64,000 bases of DNA from Neopestalotiopsis rosae (taxonomy: Eukaryota > Ascomycota > Sordariomycetes > Amphisphaeriales > Sporocadaceae): positions 992,001 through 1,056,000 of the forward strand of contig JALGAS010000003.1 in the NCBI GenBank assembly GCA_023078685.1, written 5' to 3'. Position 1 is the stretch's first letter. The number at the start of each line of letters is the position of its first letter. Below, one piece after another: positions 1 through 10,760 of this stretch. The notes under the pieces were generated by a model. It saw only the letters and a program-made list of their open reading frames with translations, was not told where the DNA came from and made no database searches. Both the position numbers and the translations under genes were made by a program.

Positions 1-1
1 G

Positions 2-922
2 TTTTATCAGACACCAATGATTCGTGCATTCCCCTACGGCTTTGTCTACCCGGTTCCTATTGCCTGGCCCACACAAGAGGATTTCGAACTGCCCCCATGG
101 GTGAAGCCGTGGGATGACAGCCAACGGCAGATATGGCGCGGCGTCTGTATCACTTTGCAGGAACTCGCCAAGCAGGAACATAACGTGGTTGAGTTCCTTA
201 TCCAGCCAAACGGCCACAGGACCGGTTTGAATTGTCGCATGTTTGATCAGCCGTGCCAGGAGTACGACTCCTTCAAGAAGCTGCTTGGTTGTCCGGGCTT
301 TCGATATCTGGAACTTTCGGTTCTTGCTGACGAAGAGGACGATGATTGGAGCGCACTAACAAATGGGCGCCTGTCTGAAGCGCTTAGCGAGGCCATGGAC
401 CTTGAACATCTGGATTTCCGGTTCCAGATCGACGCGGACCAGGAAATCGACCTGGAAAGGATTCCGCCACTCCGCAGCATGCTGCCCTTTGACCGATGGC
501 CCAAATTGCAACACTTTGGGCTTGCACGCGCCCTCGTACGACATGAAGAGCTTATTTCCGTCTTACAGAATCTGCCACCAACAGTCCGGTCTGTGGAGCT
601 GAGTGAATTGCACTTTTTCGACGAAAGGCCAAATCCGATTTATAGTCGGCGGCGCTTACTACGTCGTATGCGTGAGGATCTAGACTGGCGTACACGGCTA
701 CCGAAAGACCGTCCTCGTATTGGCTTCAACACTGGCGCATATGAGGGAATGACTCGCCAAGACTGTTTTGATGTTGAAGTGGTCAGTTTCATCTATGGAG
801 AGGGGCCCAATCCCTTTGATGAGCCGGAAGTAGAAGCTGTTGCGGCGCCGAATGTCATTGTCGGCTATGCTCAGGACCCGCTAGAACCAGACTATACTCG
901 TGAGCATGCTATGCCGTGCTGA
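2..922 (+). CDS. Unrecognised protein, C-terminal part (5' end outside window)
   Basis: The reading frame is open to the left edge, so the first ATG at 17 need not be the true start. About 300 residues are visible. They are rich in Leu, Trp and acidic residues, with spaced phrases such as LEHLDFRF and FRYLEL that resemble the leucine-rich tail of fungal F-box-like proteins; this is only an impression. There is no catalytic motif, signal peptide or membrane segment. It lies 40 bp before a P450 relic on the same strand and may be flanking sequence rather than part of the clusters. Function unknown. Confidence 0.55.
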   Translation, partial: FYQTPMIRAFPYGFVYPVPIAWPTQEDFELPPWVKPWDDSQRQIWRGVCITLQELAKQEHNVVEFLIQPNGHRTGLNCRMFDQPCQEYDSFKKLLGCPGFRYLELSVLADEEDDDWSALTNGRLSEALSEAMDLEHLDFRFQIDADQEIDLERIPPLRSMLPFDRWPKLQHFGLARALVRHEELISVLQNLPPTVRSVELSELHFFDERPNPIYSRRRLLRRMREDLDWRTRLPKDRPRIGFNTGAYEGMTRQDCFDVEVVSFIYGEGPNPFDEPEVEAVAAPNVIVGYAQDPLEPDYTREHAMPC

Positions 923-960
923 CTTTGTAGACGATTGTTACCACCTCTTCGCTGTACTGC

Positions 961-1217
961 AATACTAACCCTAAAATCTTCCCGGAACCCGAGATGTTCG
1001 ACCCACACCGCTGGGAAAACAGTTCACCGGAGATGGACAAGTGGCTGGTGCCTTTTTCTAAAGGCAAGCGAATGTGCCCAGGGAAAGAGTACGTTTGACA
1101 TTCTCGAACTCTTGGGATTAGATTCTGACCCATAATAGAATCTCTGTCATGGAGCTATTCATTGTCTTTGCGCTCACTTTCCGCAAATTCGAGTTGAGAC
1201 CAGTGGACACTACGTAA
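961..1217 (+). pseudogene. Cytochrome P450 C-terminal relic
   Basis: Translation from 961 gives a typical P450 end: a PEMFDPHRW segment, then the haem-binding signature PFSKGKRMCPGKE at about 1045-1086. A GT-AG intron follows (about 1087-1137), then a last exon reading MELFIVFALTFRKFEL and stopping at 1215-1217. Splicing keeps the frame. No N-terminal half (membrane anchor, I-helix, ExxR) is found upstream, where another gene's stop codon sits only 40 bp away. It is therefore a truncated gene, probably left by rearrangement next to the transposon at 1.5 kb. Its sequence is not close to any of the three full P450s in the window. Confidence 0.7.
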
Positions 1218-1499
1218 TTATAAGCTATGAATCACGATGGTACTATGCTAATTTGATTCTTTTAGTCTTGACGATTTCGCTTGGAAGGTTTATATATCTC
1301 TTCATTTCAAGGGCCGTTTCTTCCACGCCAACATGGTCCCGCGTCCCGGTATTGCGGTCGCCACTTGAGCCCTCGTATTGCCATGTTGTTATTCTTTCTA
1401 TTGGACCCTGGTTTGGAATGGTTTTGACAGGCTGAGTAGGTTGTATCCAAAGGAGCTGATTTTGTAATATATTACAAACATTTGTTAATTATTTAGTCT
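1218..1499. other. Intergenic, no gene seen
   Basis: It holds the sequence between the P450 relic and the left end of the transposon. A 60-codon open frame here has no recognisable features. AT content rises towards the right. Confidence 0.5.
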
Positions 1500-1501
1500 T
1501 A

Positions 1502-1546
1502 ACGTCCGTTACCCACTTTTGGCCACCCCCTATATTTGGCCACCCT
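1502..1546 (+). repeat. Left terminal inverted repeat of transposon
   Basis: 45 bp, starting directly after the TA at 1500-1501. Its reverse complement matches 3309-3353 at 42 of 45 positions. Confidence 0.9.
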
Positions 1547-3308
1547 AAAAATGCTTTACCGCTATAATAACTATTAATTTTAAATTTTTATAATTTTACT
1601 AATTTTACCTTAATTAATTCTATTTTTTGCAATAACGTTTTTTTAGCTTATATGCCTTAATATATAAAAAAATATATTATTTAGGTATTTAAAGCCGTCG
1701 CTAATAATGCTAGCGTTAAATTAGCTATATTAAAATAAGGTATATTACGATTAACGCTAAAAAACCGGATTAAAGGTTATTAGGCTAGAGATATAGCCTT
1801 TTTTAATTTATAAAAATTTTTATTAATTAAGGAAAATTATTTAGCTAAATAAATTCGAATTTAAGCTAATTTAAAGCTGCCGCTATTTTATTAATAATTA
1901 AAAGAATTCGCTAAGCGTATCCTAAAAATTTATAAAAATATATAATTTTTTGGAAAAAATTAGGTATAATCCTTTATTAAAAAAAATTTATTAATAAAAA
2001 TTTATAAAAATAAAGCTATCGATTTATAGCGTATAAATAAAGCTATAATTAATATTATTAAGCTATAATTTAAATATTTCGCTATATTTAAAATTATAGC
2101 TATTAAATTTACGAACCGATATAATATAAACGAAATTAATATTTTTAAAAATAAAAAATTAAATAAATTTATTTTTAAATTATTAAAAATTTATTTTATT
2201 TAAAAAAAATAGCTTAAATCCCGTATTTAAATTATTTTTATTAAATATATTTCCGTAATTAATAATAAGCTATTTTTATTTATAATATATAAAAAAAAAT
2301 ATTTAATAATAATAATTTCTTTTAAATTTAACTTTATTCCGTTTTTAAAAATTTACGGTATTAAAAAATAAATAAATTTTAAATTTTATAATTATCGAAT
2401 AATTAAAAAAAAATTTTATTCCTTTTATTTAGCTAGCCGATTTTTAAAAAGCTAAATTATTTATATTAAATAGCTATAAAAGCTACGAAATTACGGAATT
2501 TATATATATATATTTTAAAAATAAAATATATTTAATATTTTTGCCGCTTTATACGTCGTATTTTTTTAATTTTTTAATTAATTAATTTTCGGTTTTTTTA
2601 AAATAATATATAAAAAAAAGCTTAAAAATTTTAATTAATAAAATAATAATATTATTATAAGTAAAAGGAATTTTTTAATATATTATAGCAAAGCTCGGAA
2701 AATAGCTTTAATAAAAAAAATATTATTAATAGCTAAAAATAAATTAAATTATAGCTTATAAATATAATTAAGCCTTTAATAAGCCTTTTATTGCTTAAAA
2801 ATTCGAAAATATTTATTAAGCAAATTAAAAAAAGTTATAAAAGGGATTTCGATAATTAAAAAAATAAAAAATAAATAACAAATATATTAATAATAATATT
2901 ATCGATTTTTCGAAAAAAAAATAAGCTTTATAATTAATTTAGCTTATTTAATAAGCTCGATATCGATATTTTTATATAGCGTTTATTATTTCGAAAAATT
3001 TAAAAAGGCTTTAACGGGAAAATTTACGAATTAATAATTATTTATCGAAAAATTAAAATATTATAGGCATAAATTAATATTAATAAGGCTAAAAAGCATA
3101 AAAAGGTTAAAATAAGCCTAAATTCGAAATTTACCGATATTAAAGCTATCCGGAGGATTTAAATCGAAATTAGCGAAATTAACGATAATTCTAATAAATC
3201 TAGCGACCTTAAAAACCCTAATAATTTTAAAAAATGTATTATTATAATATTAAAACTAAAATAATTTTTAATTAAAATTTATAATTAAAATATAAGCAAA
3301 TCTAAATT

Positions 3309-3353
3309 AGGGTAGCCAAATATAAGGGGTGGCCAAAAATGGGTAACGGACGT
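3309..3353 (-). repeat. Right terminal inverted repeat of transposon
   Basis: 45 bp, ending just before the TA at 3354-3355. The differences from the left copy are G-to-A changes on this strand, in keeping with RIP. Confidence 0.9.
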
Positions 3354-3518
3354 TAGCCGTTATTTACGAAAGGATAACCTCGTAAACTCCCGTATTATAA
3401 GGTCTCTGGTAATTATCTTTAAGAAAGATTTATGGAATTTGTATTCTTTTCACATTTCTTTCTTTTCACATGTATGTTTGTACAACAGCAATTAAAAGAC
3501 AAAGTTGCAATAGTATAG

Positions 3519-4476
3519 CTACTTGCTATCAAAGGGTCTAGCATCCCAACGTACACGTCGAAGGTGTCGCTTTGGATCTTGTACCTGATTTCTTGCATGG
3601 AGCCAACGCCTATTGTCTATCAGGATGATGGACCCTCGTGGTAAGATATCAGGTGCTAGATTCAAGGTTTGCTTTTTTACTCTTGAGTCAGTAAAAGCGT
3701 TCCGAAGTTCCGCAAGTGCTGCTTGCCCTCGCGCCGTGAGTGCCTCAACGATGTCTTGGCGGAACCTCAGTTGCACCTTGTTCCCGGCCTTATCCATACG
3801 TAGCACGCTTCCGATGATGTTCCTCTGGTGGTCGTACTTGATAAACTCAGGTGGAACGGTGATCCGGAACTCGGCCCTGCACAATGATTCCACCATCACC
3901 GGGGACAAGATGGATACGAGGGAGTCGATGTTCAAGACTGAGAGTGTACCACCTCCGCACTGGTCGGCACGTAATACCTGTAGCGCAAAACACTGGGGAG
4001 GTGATGTCTCATAGCTACAATCCGTGTGCCAGGGGAAGTTGTTCATGGTCTCAGAGCGAGCAGTGACAGCTGGATTTCTCGCACTATTCCCAGTCACCTC
4101 CCGTGGGCGAATGTCCCAAAACCAGCCACGAGATGCGCTGTGGGTGATGGGGAGTCCGTGGCCGTGGTTCTGGTGTAGACTGAGGAGTAGCCTTCGTAGG
4201 TACATGCTATTATCGTCCTCAAACTGGAGGCTGATCTTCAAGATTCCCCGGTCTTTCAGCAAGTCGTAGACATGCTGTACATGTGAGGGTTTCTGGGCCT
4301 CTGTGAAGGAATCACAGTGAATGCTGGGCAAGCTGCTCAAAGAGCGTCGCAGGATTTGTACTGGTCTATATTAGTGGCTGTACCAGCTCATCTGAGAAGT
4401 CGGGGCTGATATACCTGGATTCAGGCGCCCTCGACATAGTCGAAGCAAAGACATGGCGATCAACCTCGGGAAGCAT
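3519..4476 (-). CDS. TauD/TfdA-family Fe(II)/2-oxoglutarate dioxygenase
   Basis: A long exon (3519 to about 4365) encodes a clavaminate-synthase-like jelly-roll protein. The iron ligands are the HTD of FPWHTDCSYE, the distal His of WLHARN, and a following Arg (RRVRW) that would bind 2-oxoglutarate. A GGGTLSVL strand after the HxD is typical of fungal TauD-like proteins. The 822-bp open frame itself begins with TTG, so the real ATG is probably in a short upstream exon. ATG near 4476 with an intron of about 50 bp (GTATATC...AATATAG) gives an added stretch; that exon is tentative. Such enzymes hydroxylate or desaturate small molecules; the substrate is unknown. It stands alone between the transposon and a gene-poor stretch. 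Confidence 0.75.
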
Positions 4477-5196
4477 GGAACAGAATTGCCTGACACGAAT
4501 ACCATGCTGGTGAAAGAGCTGAGGAGGTTGGAATTTACATAGATCCCATATTCACTATGTATAAATAGTATGCTGCTGTTTCAGCTCAGCACTTATTTAC
4601 TTCGTATCATGGGATTCACAAGAGTTTGGATTAAGTGGTGACATTCAACTCGTTCTGGAATGGAATCGTTACTATAGCAATTTCGAGGCTCCATACGACG
4701 AACATAGAAATGGATCATTCCATCGGCCCTTTTACGTGTTCATCTCGGATGTCAGAAGAAGACAGTGGAAAGACCCTTCTCCCACATTACTACCAGCCAA
4801 GTAATTAACGTCCAGATGCCATGTTACGAAATGCGTTGTCATGATTGGTGCCTCTCTAATGTTGATTACCAACAGTGACTGCTTCTGCTACCGTTGATGT
4901 GGACTATAGGACGTGGCAGGGTATATGCAGAACCAAAAATTGGTATTGTCTCGGCATTCACTTCCGTGCTGGCGGTTTCTGCAGTGATAATTACAAAACA
5001 AGCACAATTGTTTGGGCGGCATATCCTGAGCTATAAATATGCGGTGCTGCATTTGCTCCCCTTTATCCTTAATAATTCATCTCCGGACTATCCTCATCCT
5101 ATTCAACCACTGGTAGGGGGGATATAGTCTTCACCATGTTGCTGGCTGATTTGACAAAGCAATCTCAAAGGTCCTCTATACCTGTCTTTTCTTGAT
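4477..5196. other. Intergenic, no gene seen
   Basis: Spacer between the divergently read dioxygenase and the unknown gene at 5.2 kb, presumably holding both promoters. A 77-codon frame at 4894-5127 has no recognisable feature. Confidence 0.4.
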
Positions 5197-6645
5197 TTGA
5201 GAGATGACTCCCAGGATAGCTTCCCAATGCTTGCAGGCGTCTATATACGCCGCGGACTGGCTTCAACAGAGGACCTAGCACAGAGTTCATGTCCGAACCG
5301 ACAGAAATACATCAAGGCATCAATCAAAGGTCATAAGATGGCTGTGCAAGCTGCAAAGCACTTCAACAGCACCGACCAGGCGGCCTCGTACCAAATGAGG
5401 ATCACAGACACGACTTTGTTGTGTGGATCATCCTCTGAAGGACATGTCAAAGACCTCGAAGGGATAACCAGCTTCGACGAAGTCGAGTTCTGGTTCAACG
5501 AGTCTGTGTCATCTCAGCATCTGCATATCTCCGGCTGGTCTCAGCCGCTACATGAGACAAATGGCAACAAGGGCAAGTTGGTATACGACTGCGTCTCTCT
5601 GCAATCAGGCATGTGTCTTTTCTCTATGGACATGATCCATGCTAGCCTGGACACCGACAGCCGAGTTGATGTATCCCGCATCATTTACCCCACACCGACA
5701 CTTTACGAGGCCGAATACATTGCCCGTGCTTGCCCCGCGATAGCAGACCTGTATGCCACGGTACTCCACACGACGATGCGAACCAGGAGATAGTCCCCTT
5801 CGAACATAGGCGACGTCACTCTTCAAGTCGGACTCGATGTGCCAAGCTTTCACTATTTTCACTCCGTTGAGGCCAAGATCCAGGATCAAGCTTGTACTTT
5901 TGCAGATGCCCTTCAATGGATGCACGTCGTGATCCAACGTCACAAACAAATCAGTGAGGTATATCAGAGCTACCTTCGCCATCAATTGGCGCAAAGGGAC
6001 GTGGATCCACGTCAAATGAACATCAAAGTATCAAGGAGGGGTATGCTAGTGGCGGAATACATCCTCAAGGCACTAAGACGATCCGAGATGCCCTCCTTTG
6101 ACGAGGCCCCAAGGCTCCTGCGCGAGAATGATGACATATGGAACGATTTCTGGGAAATTCTGCCGCTCAAAGAGCGGGCCGTGGACTTTCGAAATCTTTC
6201 CTACCTCTTTTACGTCTACGAGGTCATCCGACCTTGCTTGGAACGTAATATGACGGCTGCTGACTCCAGACTGAATTCCAAAGCAAACACTGGCCGACTG
6301 ATCATCGGTATTGATGATAGTGCGGAGCGACCAATTTACTCTCGCTCACAGAAGTTGCTCAAGAAGATACGGAACCATGCATTGATCGAGCAGTCGCCCT
6401 TCCTTATGGAAATCTACATGAGCCGCCGCGTGTTTATCAACAACAATGATGCAGGCTCGAACCTAGACCTGGACGACCCTAGCCCTCAAAAGCCCGCGGT
6501 GGCGCCCTGGAGGCCACCAGGTGCAGAGCCAGACCAATTGAAGCCTTTCCCGTCCGACTTGGGCCCATTTGATTTGATCAAGAAACTCTACGGTGAAGGC
6601 GCATCGACCCTGCTACAGGAGCTATTCAGAAATGTTGGGCTATAA
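5197..6645 (+). CDS. Unrecognised two-part protein gene
   Basis: Two long frames in the same phase (5197-5793 and 5839-6645) are parted by one TAG at 5791-5793. They read as one protein of about 460 residues. An intron with donor GTATGC at 5751 and acceptor near 5846 (96 bp, phase-preserving) would remove the stop; otherwise the stop is a CAG-to-TAG mutation. The upstream frame starts with TTG, so an ATG in another exon (for example 5204) or the in-frame ATG near 5338 must be used. The second half has LRREN and YLFYVYEVIRPCLERN phrases and a Pro-rich tail segment. No known domain, signal peptide or membrane span was recognised. Function unknown. Confidence 0.55.
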
Positions 6646-7606
6646 TGAGAGAGATGGTATGTGCTTTCGTCTCTTTCTTCATAGAGTCTTCATCTTGGCA
6701 TGGGCCCTTCTTGCGATATGGAGAAATGCCGCATAGTTACCATAATTAGTTTTGGCACGGGTTTCCATACCTACATATGCAATGAGCGAGGTAACTATGA
6801 CTGTGTTGAGTACGATTTGTACTGGCATAATGAAAAGAAAAAGGTTTCACGCAAATAATGAATTAAACTGTTGGTAATACGGCTTCAGTGTTGAAGATTG
6901 TTGACGACAGTTCTTTGTACTAGCTTCAACAATATTTGGTTGAGGTTACTATGTATGTTAAGTTTCGCAAATCACTTGAGGAAATAGGGATGTGCTGGGT
7001 GCTACAACATGGAGGCTGTACCTCGAGTCGACTGTGACTTGGGTGCCACTGCTACGGCCTGACCCGCGGGCATCCGATGAGATTGTCACACAAGCCAGGG
7101 TCTACCTCTCGAATATTTGATTACAACTACCAAACGCACTGTAACGTGAGATGCTCGGTTTCTAGGAACAAATCAAATTGCAGCTATGGGATCCAGCAGG
7201 AACCCCGTACTACTATTATGGTCACGATACGACTTCAAGTTATTCCGTGATCTGGCTCTGTGGTCAAGCTAGTATGACATGGCTGCCTCCACTACTCCGA
7301 TGGATCTGGGACGTACCGGTCCTCATCGCGTTGTACCGTATGCAGTAGTAATTTAAATCATGACGGAAATGGGCTGACTGACCAGTTCCGTAGCTTTTCA
7401 TCCGTTTCCATATAATCGAAGTACTATTGCAGCAATGATATGATATTCCAATCGATGTTTCTCGAGATTGAGATCTTATCTGAAAGACGCAGTTACCCAG
7501 GACCATAAAGCAATCATTCAGGTAGCCATACGCGAAACCTTCTCTTGCTTTCAAGCAAGCTGGGCTTTTCTAGCGAGTTCTGTCGGGACGACCGCCACTC
7601 CCACTC
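6646..7606. other. Intergenic, no gene seen
   Basis: No frame here shows recognisable features. It includes the 3' end of the unknown gene and the promoter of the MFS gene at 7607. Confidence 0.45.
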
Positions 7607-9387
7607 ATGATGGACGAGACAACCCCTCTCCTCCAGAACCAGTCCTATTCACTCACACATAAGCGGCTCCTGACCATCTTCCCCGCCCTCGCCCTCATAC
7701 AATTCATCTCCTTCCTCGATCAGACCGCCATATCCACGAGTCTGCCGGCCATAGCCTCTGCACTTGACACTGGCGCCTCCATCTCGCTGGTCAGCGCAAG
7801 CTTCCTCATCACGAGCACGAGCATCCAGCTAGTAAATGGCCGGTTATCCGACATTTTTGGCCGCAAGGCCTCGCTGGCCACCGCGCTCACCATCATGAGC
7901 CTGGGCAACCTGCTCTCAGGCTTTGCCGGGACCCCTGCGCAGCTCTTTGCCGCGCGCGCCTTTACCGGCTTCGGCGCCGGCGCCATAAATGCCCTCGTGC
8001 AGATCGCCGTTGCCGATATCACTACGCTCCGGCAGCGCGGCTACTACTTCGGCATGATCGGTATTGCCGTTGCCCTTGGCAATGGCCTGAGCCCCGTCGT
8101 CGGCGGAGTCCTCACCCAGTCTGTTGGATGGCGGTGGGCTTTTTGGTTCGTCTGCCCGCTCTGCGTCTTGGCCGTTGCCTATCTACTGTCGGTATGGCCA
8201 TCTTCGCGTCGCCATTGTCTGATCTCCATGACTTGTTCCCCTGACCAAATGCGGGACAAGCTGAAGCTGGTGGACTGGGCGGGCGCCTGGACGAGCTTAT
8301 TCGGAATTGCTTTGCTTCTGGTGAGTCGATGGGACGTCCGCTCCAGATGTCAGGTTTTCATTGCACTGAGTCAATTGCTTAGATTCCGATATCCCAAGGC
8401 GGATCCCTCGCACCATGGGCCTCGCCAGCCATATTCTGCATGCTCATTGCGGGAGTGTTACTCCTCGGCCTCTTTTTGGTGATCGAATTGCACACAGCAA
8501 GGTTGCCCTTGATGCCGTCCCGATTATTTCAGTACAATAAATCCACGAACATATTGATGTGTCAATCTTCTCATAGGCTGGATCTACTGGGGAAACCTCT
8601 TTGTCATGCCGCTCTACTTGCAAAATGTGCACGGCGCGAGCCCGGTCAGGGCTGGCATTCTGATGTTGCCCATGGTTGTTGCCCATGGCGTCACATCAGC
8701 TGGGACGGGCATGCTTATCTCAAGACTCTGCCAATACAAATCCATCATCGTTACTGGCGCCGTGTGCTGGGCGCTTGCTTCCATTGAGAAGATGCATTAC
8801 GGTCCGACCACCCCTATTTGGAGAATCGTCATTGTTGGGATCTTTGACGGTGTCGGCGTCGGCTGTTCTTTGCAGCCTGGTAAGCCTTTACCTGCACGGC
8901 GGGTCGGGACTTCTTTGCCACTAGCTGATTGAAAACTTCTACAGTGCTCGTAGGTCTGTTTGCAGGATCCGACCTTGATGATCGGGCAGTCTTGACTGGA
9001 CTGCGCAATTTTGTGAGAGACATGGGAGGCGCAACCAGTATTACCGGTCCATCACCATCGTCTGTGTCTAATGCATCTTGCCAGAGAGCTAATTAAAGTA
9101 TAGTCTCTGGTGCTATTCTGAGCAATATGCTATCCTCGCAACTGAGAGGCAGGTTCGCGGCGGATCTTGTCGCTAAACTAATCTCCTCGGTATATGCACT
9201 GGAGGACTTGAACCTCACCACAGAAGACAAGGCCACCATCACCGAGGCGTACGTGAAAGGACTCAAAGCAGTCTTTGCTTCCTTTGCCGTGCTGGTTGCT
9301 GTTCATCTCTGTGCTTGCGCATGCATTCGGGACTATGGCTTGGAGCAAGGACAGAAGACAAAACAGCGGAGAATCACAAGTGATTAA
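7607..9387 (+). CDS. MFS transporter (DHA drug:H+ antiporter type), probably frameshifted
   Basis: The protein starts MMDETTPLL and has the DHA signature: LDQTAISTSLPAIA in helix 1, GRLSDIFGRK in the helix 2-3 loop (motif A) and GNGLSPVVGGVL in helix 5 (motif C). Exons end in GT-AG introns near 8321-8382, 8880-8944 and about 9047-9105, after which SGAILSNML and a cytoplasmic tail close the gene at 9387. Between 8440 and 8606 the reading shifts from frame 1 to frame 2 near 8558 (NILM then LLIGWIYWGN). No GT-AG intron of suitable phase explains it, so an inserted base (or sequencing error) is likely. An intact copy would be a 14-helix efflux pump in the plasma membrane. Confidence 0.8.
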
Positions 9388-9666
9388 GTCGAACCCGCCA
9401 AAAGAAAAAGCAACAGAAGAAAGAGAAAGACTGTGAGCGATCCAGTGTTTCCGTCAAGCCTAAGTAAAACGACATATCTAACAATATATTGAGAAACGTC
9501 TTCAGGCGGGCACGTCGAGAGCGACAATCCTCATCGCCTCTGGGCTTGTACGGCAGATACCATTTCCAAGCTCAAGCTCAGTGCCCTTATATACTCTGTT
9601 TCTGGACTCAGATGTTCTGACGTGGAGGGACTGCGCAGCAGCGGGGAGATCCTTGACTCGCTCTTC

Positions 9667-9921
9667 TTATAGATAATGCACATGATTTGAACGACGCAAT
9701 GAAACATCCCGACCACTGAATGCTCGACCACATAGACTGCATCGGTAGGGACATGATTTGGTATGGACACCCTCGTGTCTAGCCAGGTGATCCGGCCGGC
9801 TAAAGCCACGTCCACAACTGATGCATCTAAGGGCACTGTGTGCGACTGTGTGTGTTTGACCTACAGGGGAGCGGGGCACGCGAGACATGTCTACATAAGG
9901 AACTCGGAGACAGGACAACAT
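9667..9921 (-). CDS. Small C2H2 zinc-finger protein, perhaps a fragment of a transcription factor
   Basis: An 84-codon frame holds one canonical C2H2 finger (CISCGRGFSRPDHLARHEGVH) and a second that begins properly (CSLCGRAFSGRD) but has a stretched Cys-to-His spacing (RRSNHVH), then stops. Fungal factors of this kind usually continue several hundred residues with a regulatory domain, so this is either a remnant or the first exon of a gene whose remaining exons were not resolved. The Ser/Glu-rich frame to the left (to about 9531) could be a following exon. It points away from the bZIP gene and shares its promoter region. Confidence 0.45.
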   Translation of the reverse strand: MLSCLRVPYVDMSRVPRSPVGQTHTVAHSALRCISCGRGFSRPDHLARHEGVHTKSCPYRCSLCGRAFSGRDVSLRRSNHVHYL

Positions 9922-10760
9922 CCAGGCGGATAAAAATGTTGCATTAATCGATTAGTTGATACCAGTGCCATTAAACTTGGAAAGAGAAGTCGTCAATTTC
10001 CACTTACTCGACAGTTCTGGAGCCTTGGCCTCGCAAACGACTAATTCCATTGTCGGCCGGGTCGTGGGGTTACCCGAATCCCCGGAAAACGGACAATAGT
10101 TACCGTTACCGGTCCAGCGAAGCCACAGGTTCATATATGATGATGTACTTACGTGAACATGCGCATGTGCCCATTGCCGGTCTACGCAGTAACATGCTCT
10201 TGAGATTAAAGATGATTTAGCAACCCCACGTCTTTATTTCTTCTTTTTTCATGTATAACACACATATTCTAGGAGACTCATAGGACCGACTGCCATAACA
10301 AGGGAGAAAAGTTGATCAGAAGGATGCAGACAGCGACCGACGGGATAATTATTAAGTGTCCGGCTATAACTTCCACGATATCCGAAGAATACGCCACTGG
10401 CTAAGCGCCTACTTCTGCTGGTAGCCAACCCCAGTCATCTCTCGCCTAGATTAGAAGTGACGTAGAGAAATGAGTTGCTACCCCACGTGCGCTAGTTATG
10501 TGGTATACTTGATCCTTTTGAGCTGGGCACATTAGGGTCAGTCAAGGGGTAAGTTAATAACCTCGGTTCAGCCCGTAGCCTATTTGATAGATAACATGGC
10601 ATAGTGATTGGATCGTGGCCCTTTGCACTCTTTGAGACAGGTCATATTTGGAAAGTTCAATACATGACATTGCAATTGACGGCAGTGATGCTGATCAAAG
10701 CACTTGTTTTTGCCTCGTGAGATTTCCAATTCGTCTCAGGGTTTACACGCCTGCTCCACC
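9922..10760. promoter_or_regulatory. Divergent intergenic region between C2H2 and bZIP genes
   Basis: It contains CCCGGAAAACGGA at 10081-10093. The same 13-mer recurs at 58291-58303 in the divergent promoter of P450-3 and the 269-residue membrane protein. A CCACGTGCG element lies near 10480. No gene was seen. Confidence 0.4.

Larger units (their letters stand above)
1502..3353. mobile_element. Dead Fot1/Pogo-like (Tc1/mariner) DNA transposon, strongly RIP-degraded
   Basis: The 1852-bp block has 45-bp terminal inverted repeats at 1502-1546 and 3309-3353, both beginning ACGTCCGTTACCCA inwards. They differ at only three positions, all of the C-to-T/G-to-A type. A TA dinucleotide flanks each end (1500-1501 and 3354-3355), as expected for Tc1/mariner target duplication. 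Length and TA target fit fungal Fot1-like elements. The interior is extremely AT-rich, with stops in every frame and runs of TA/TTAA, which is the footprint of repeat-induced point mutation. No transposase frame survives; direction may be left to right, but this is weak. Confidence 0.85.

Noticed and set aside
7264..7554. 96-codon minus-strand frame upstream of the MFS gene
   Set aside because: No motif; lies in the probable promoter of the MFS gene.
9531..9836. Minus-strand frame overlapping the zinc-finger gene
   Set aside because: Mostly another phase of the finger exon; its Ser/Glu-rich end might be a later exon, but no clean intron joins it.
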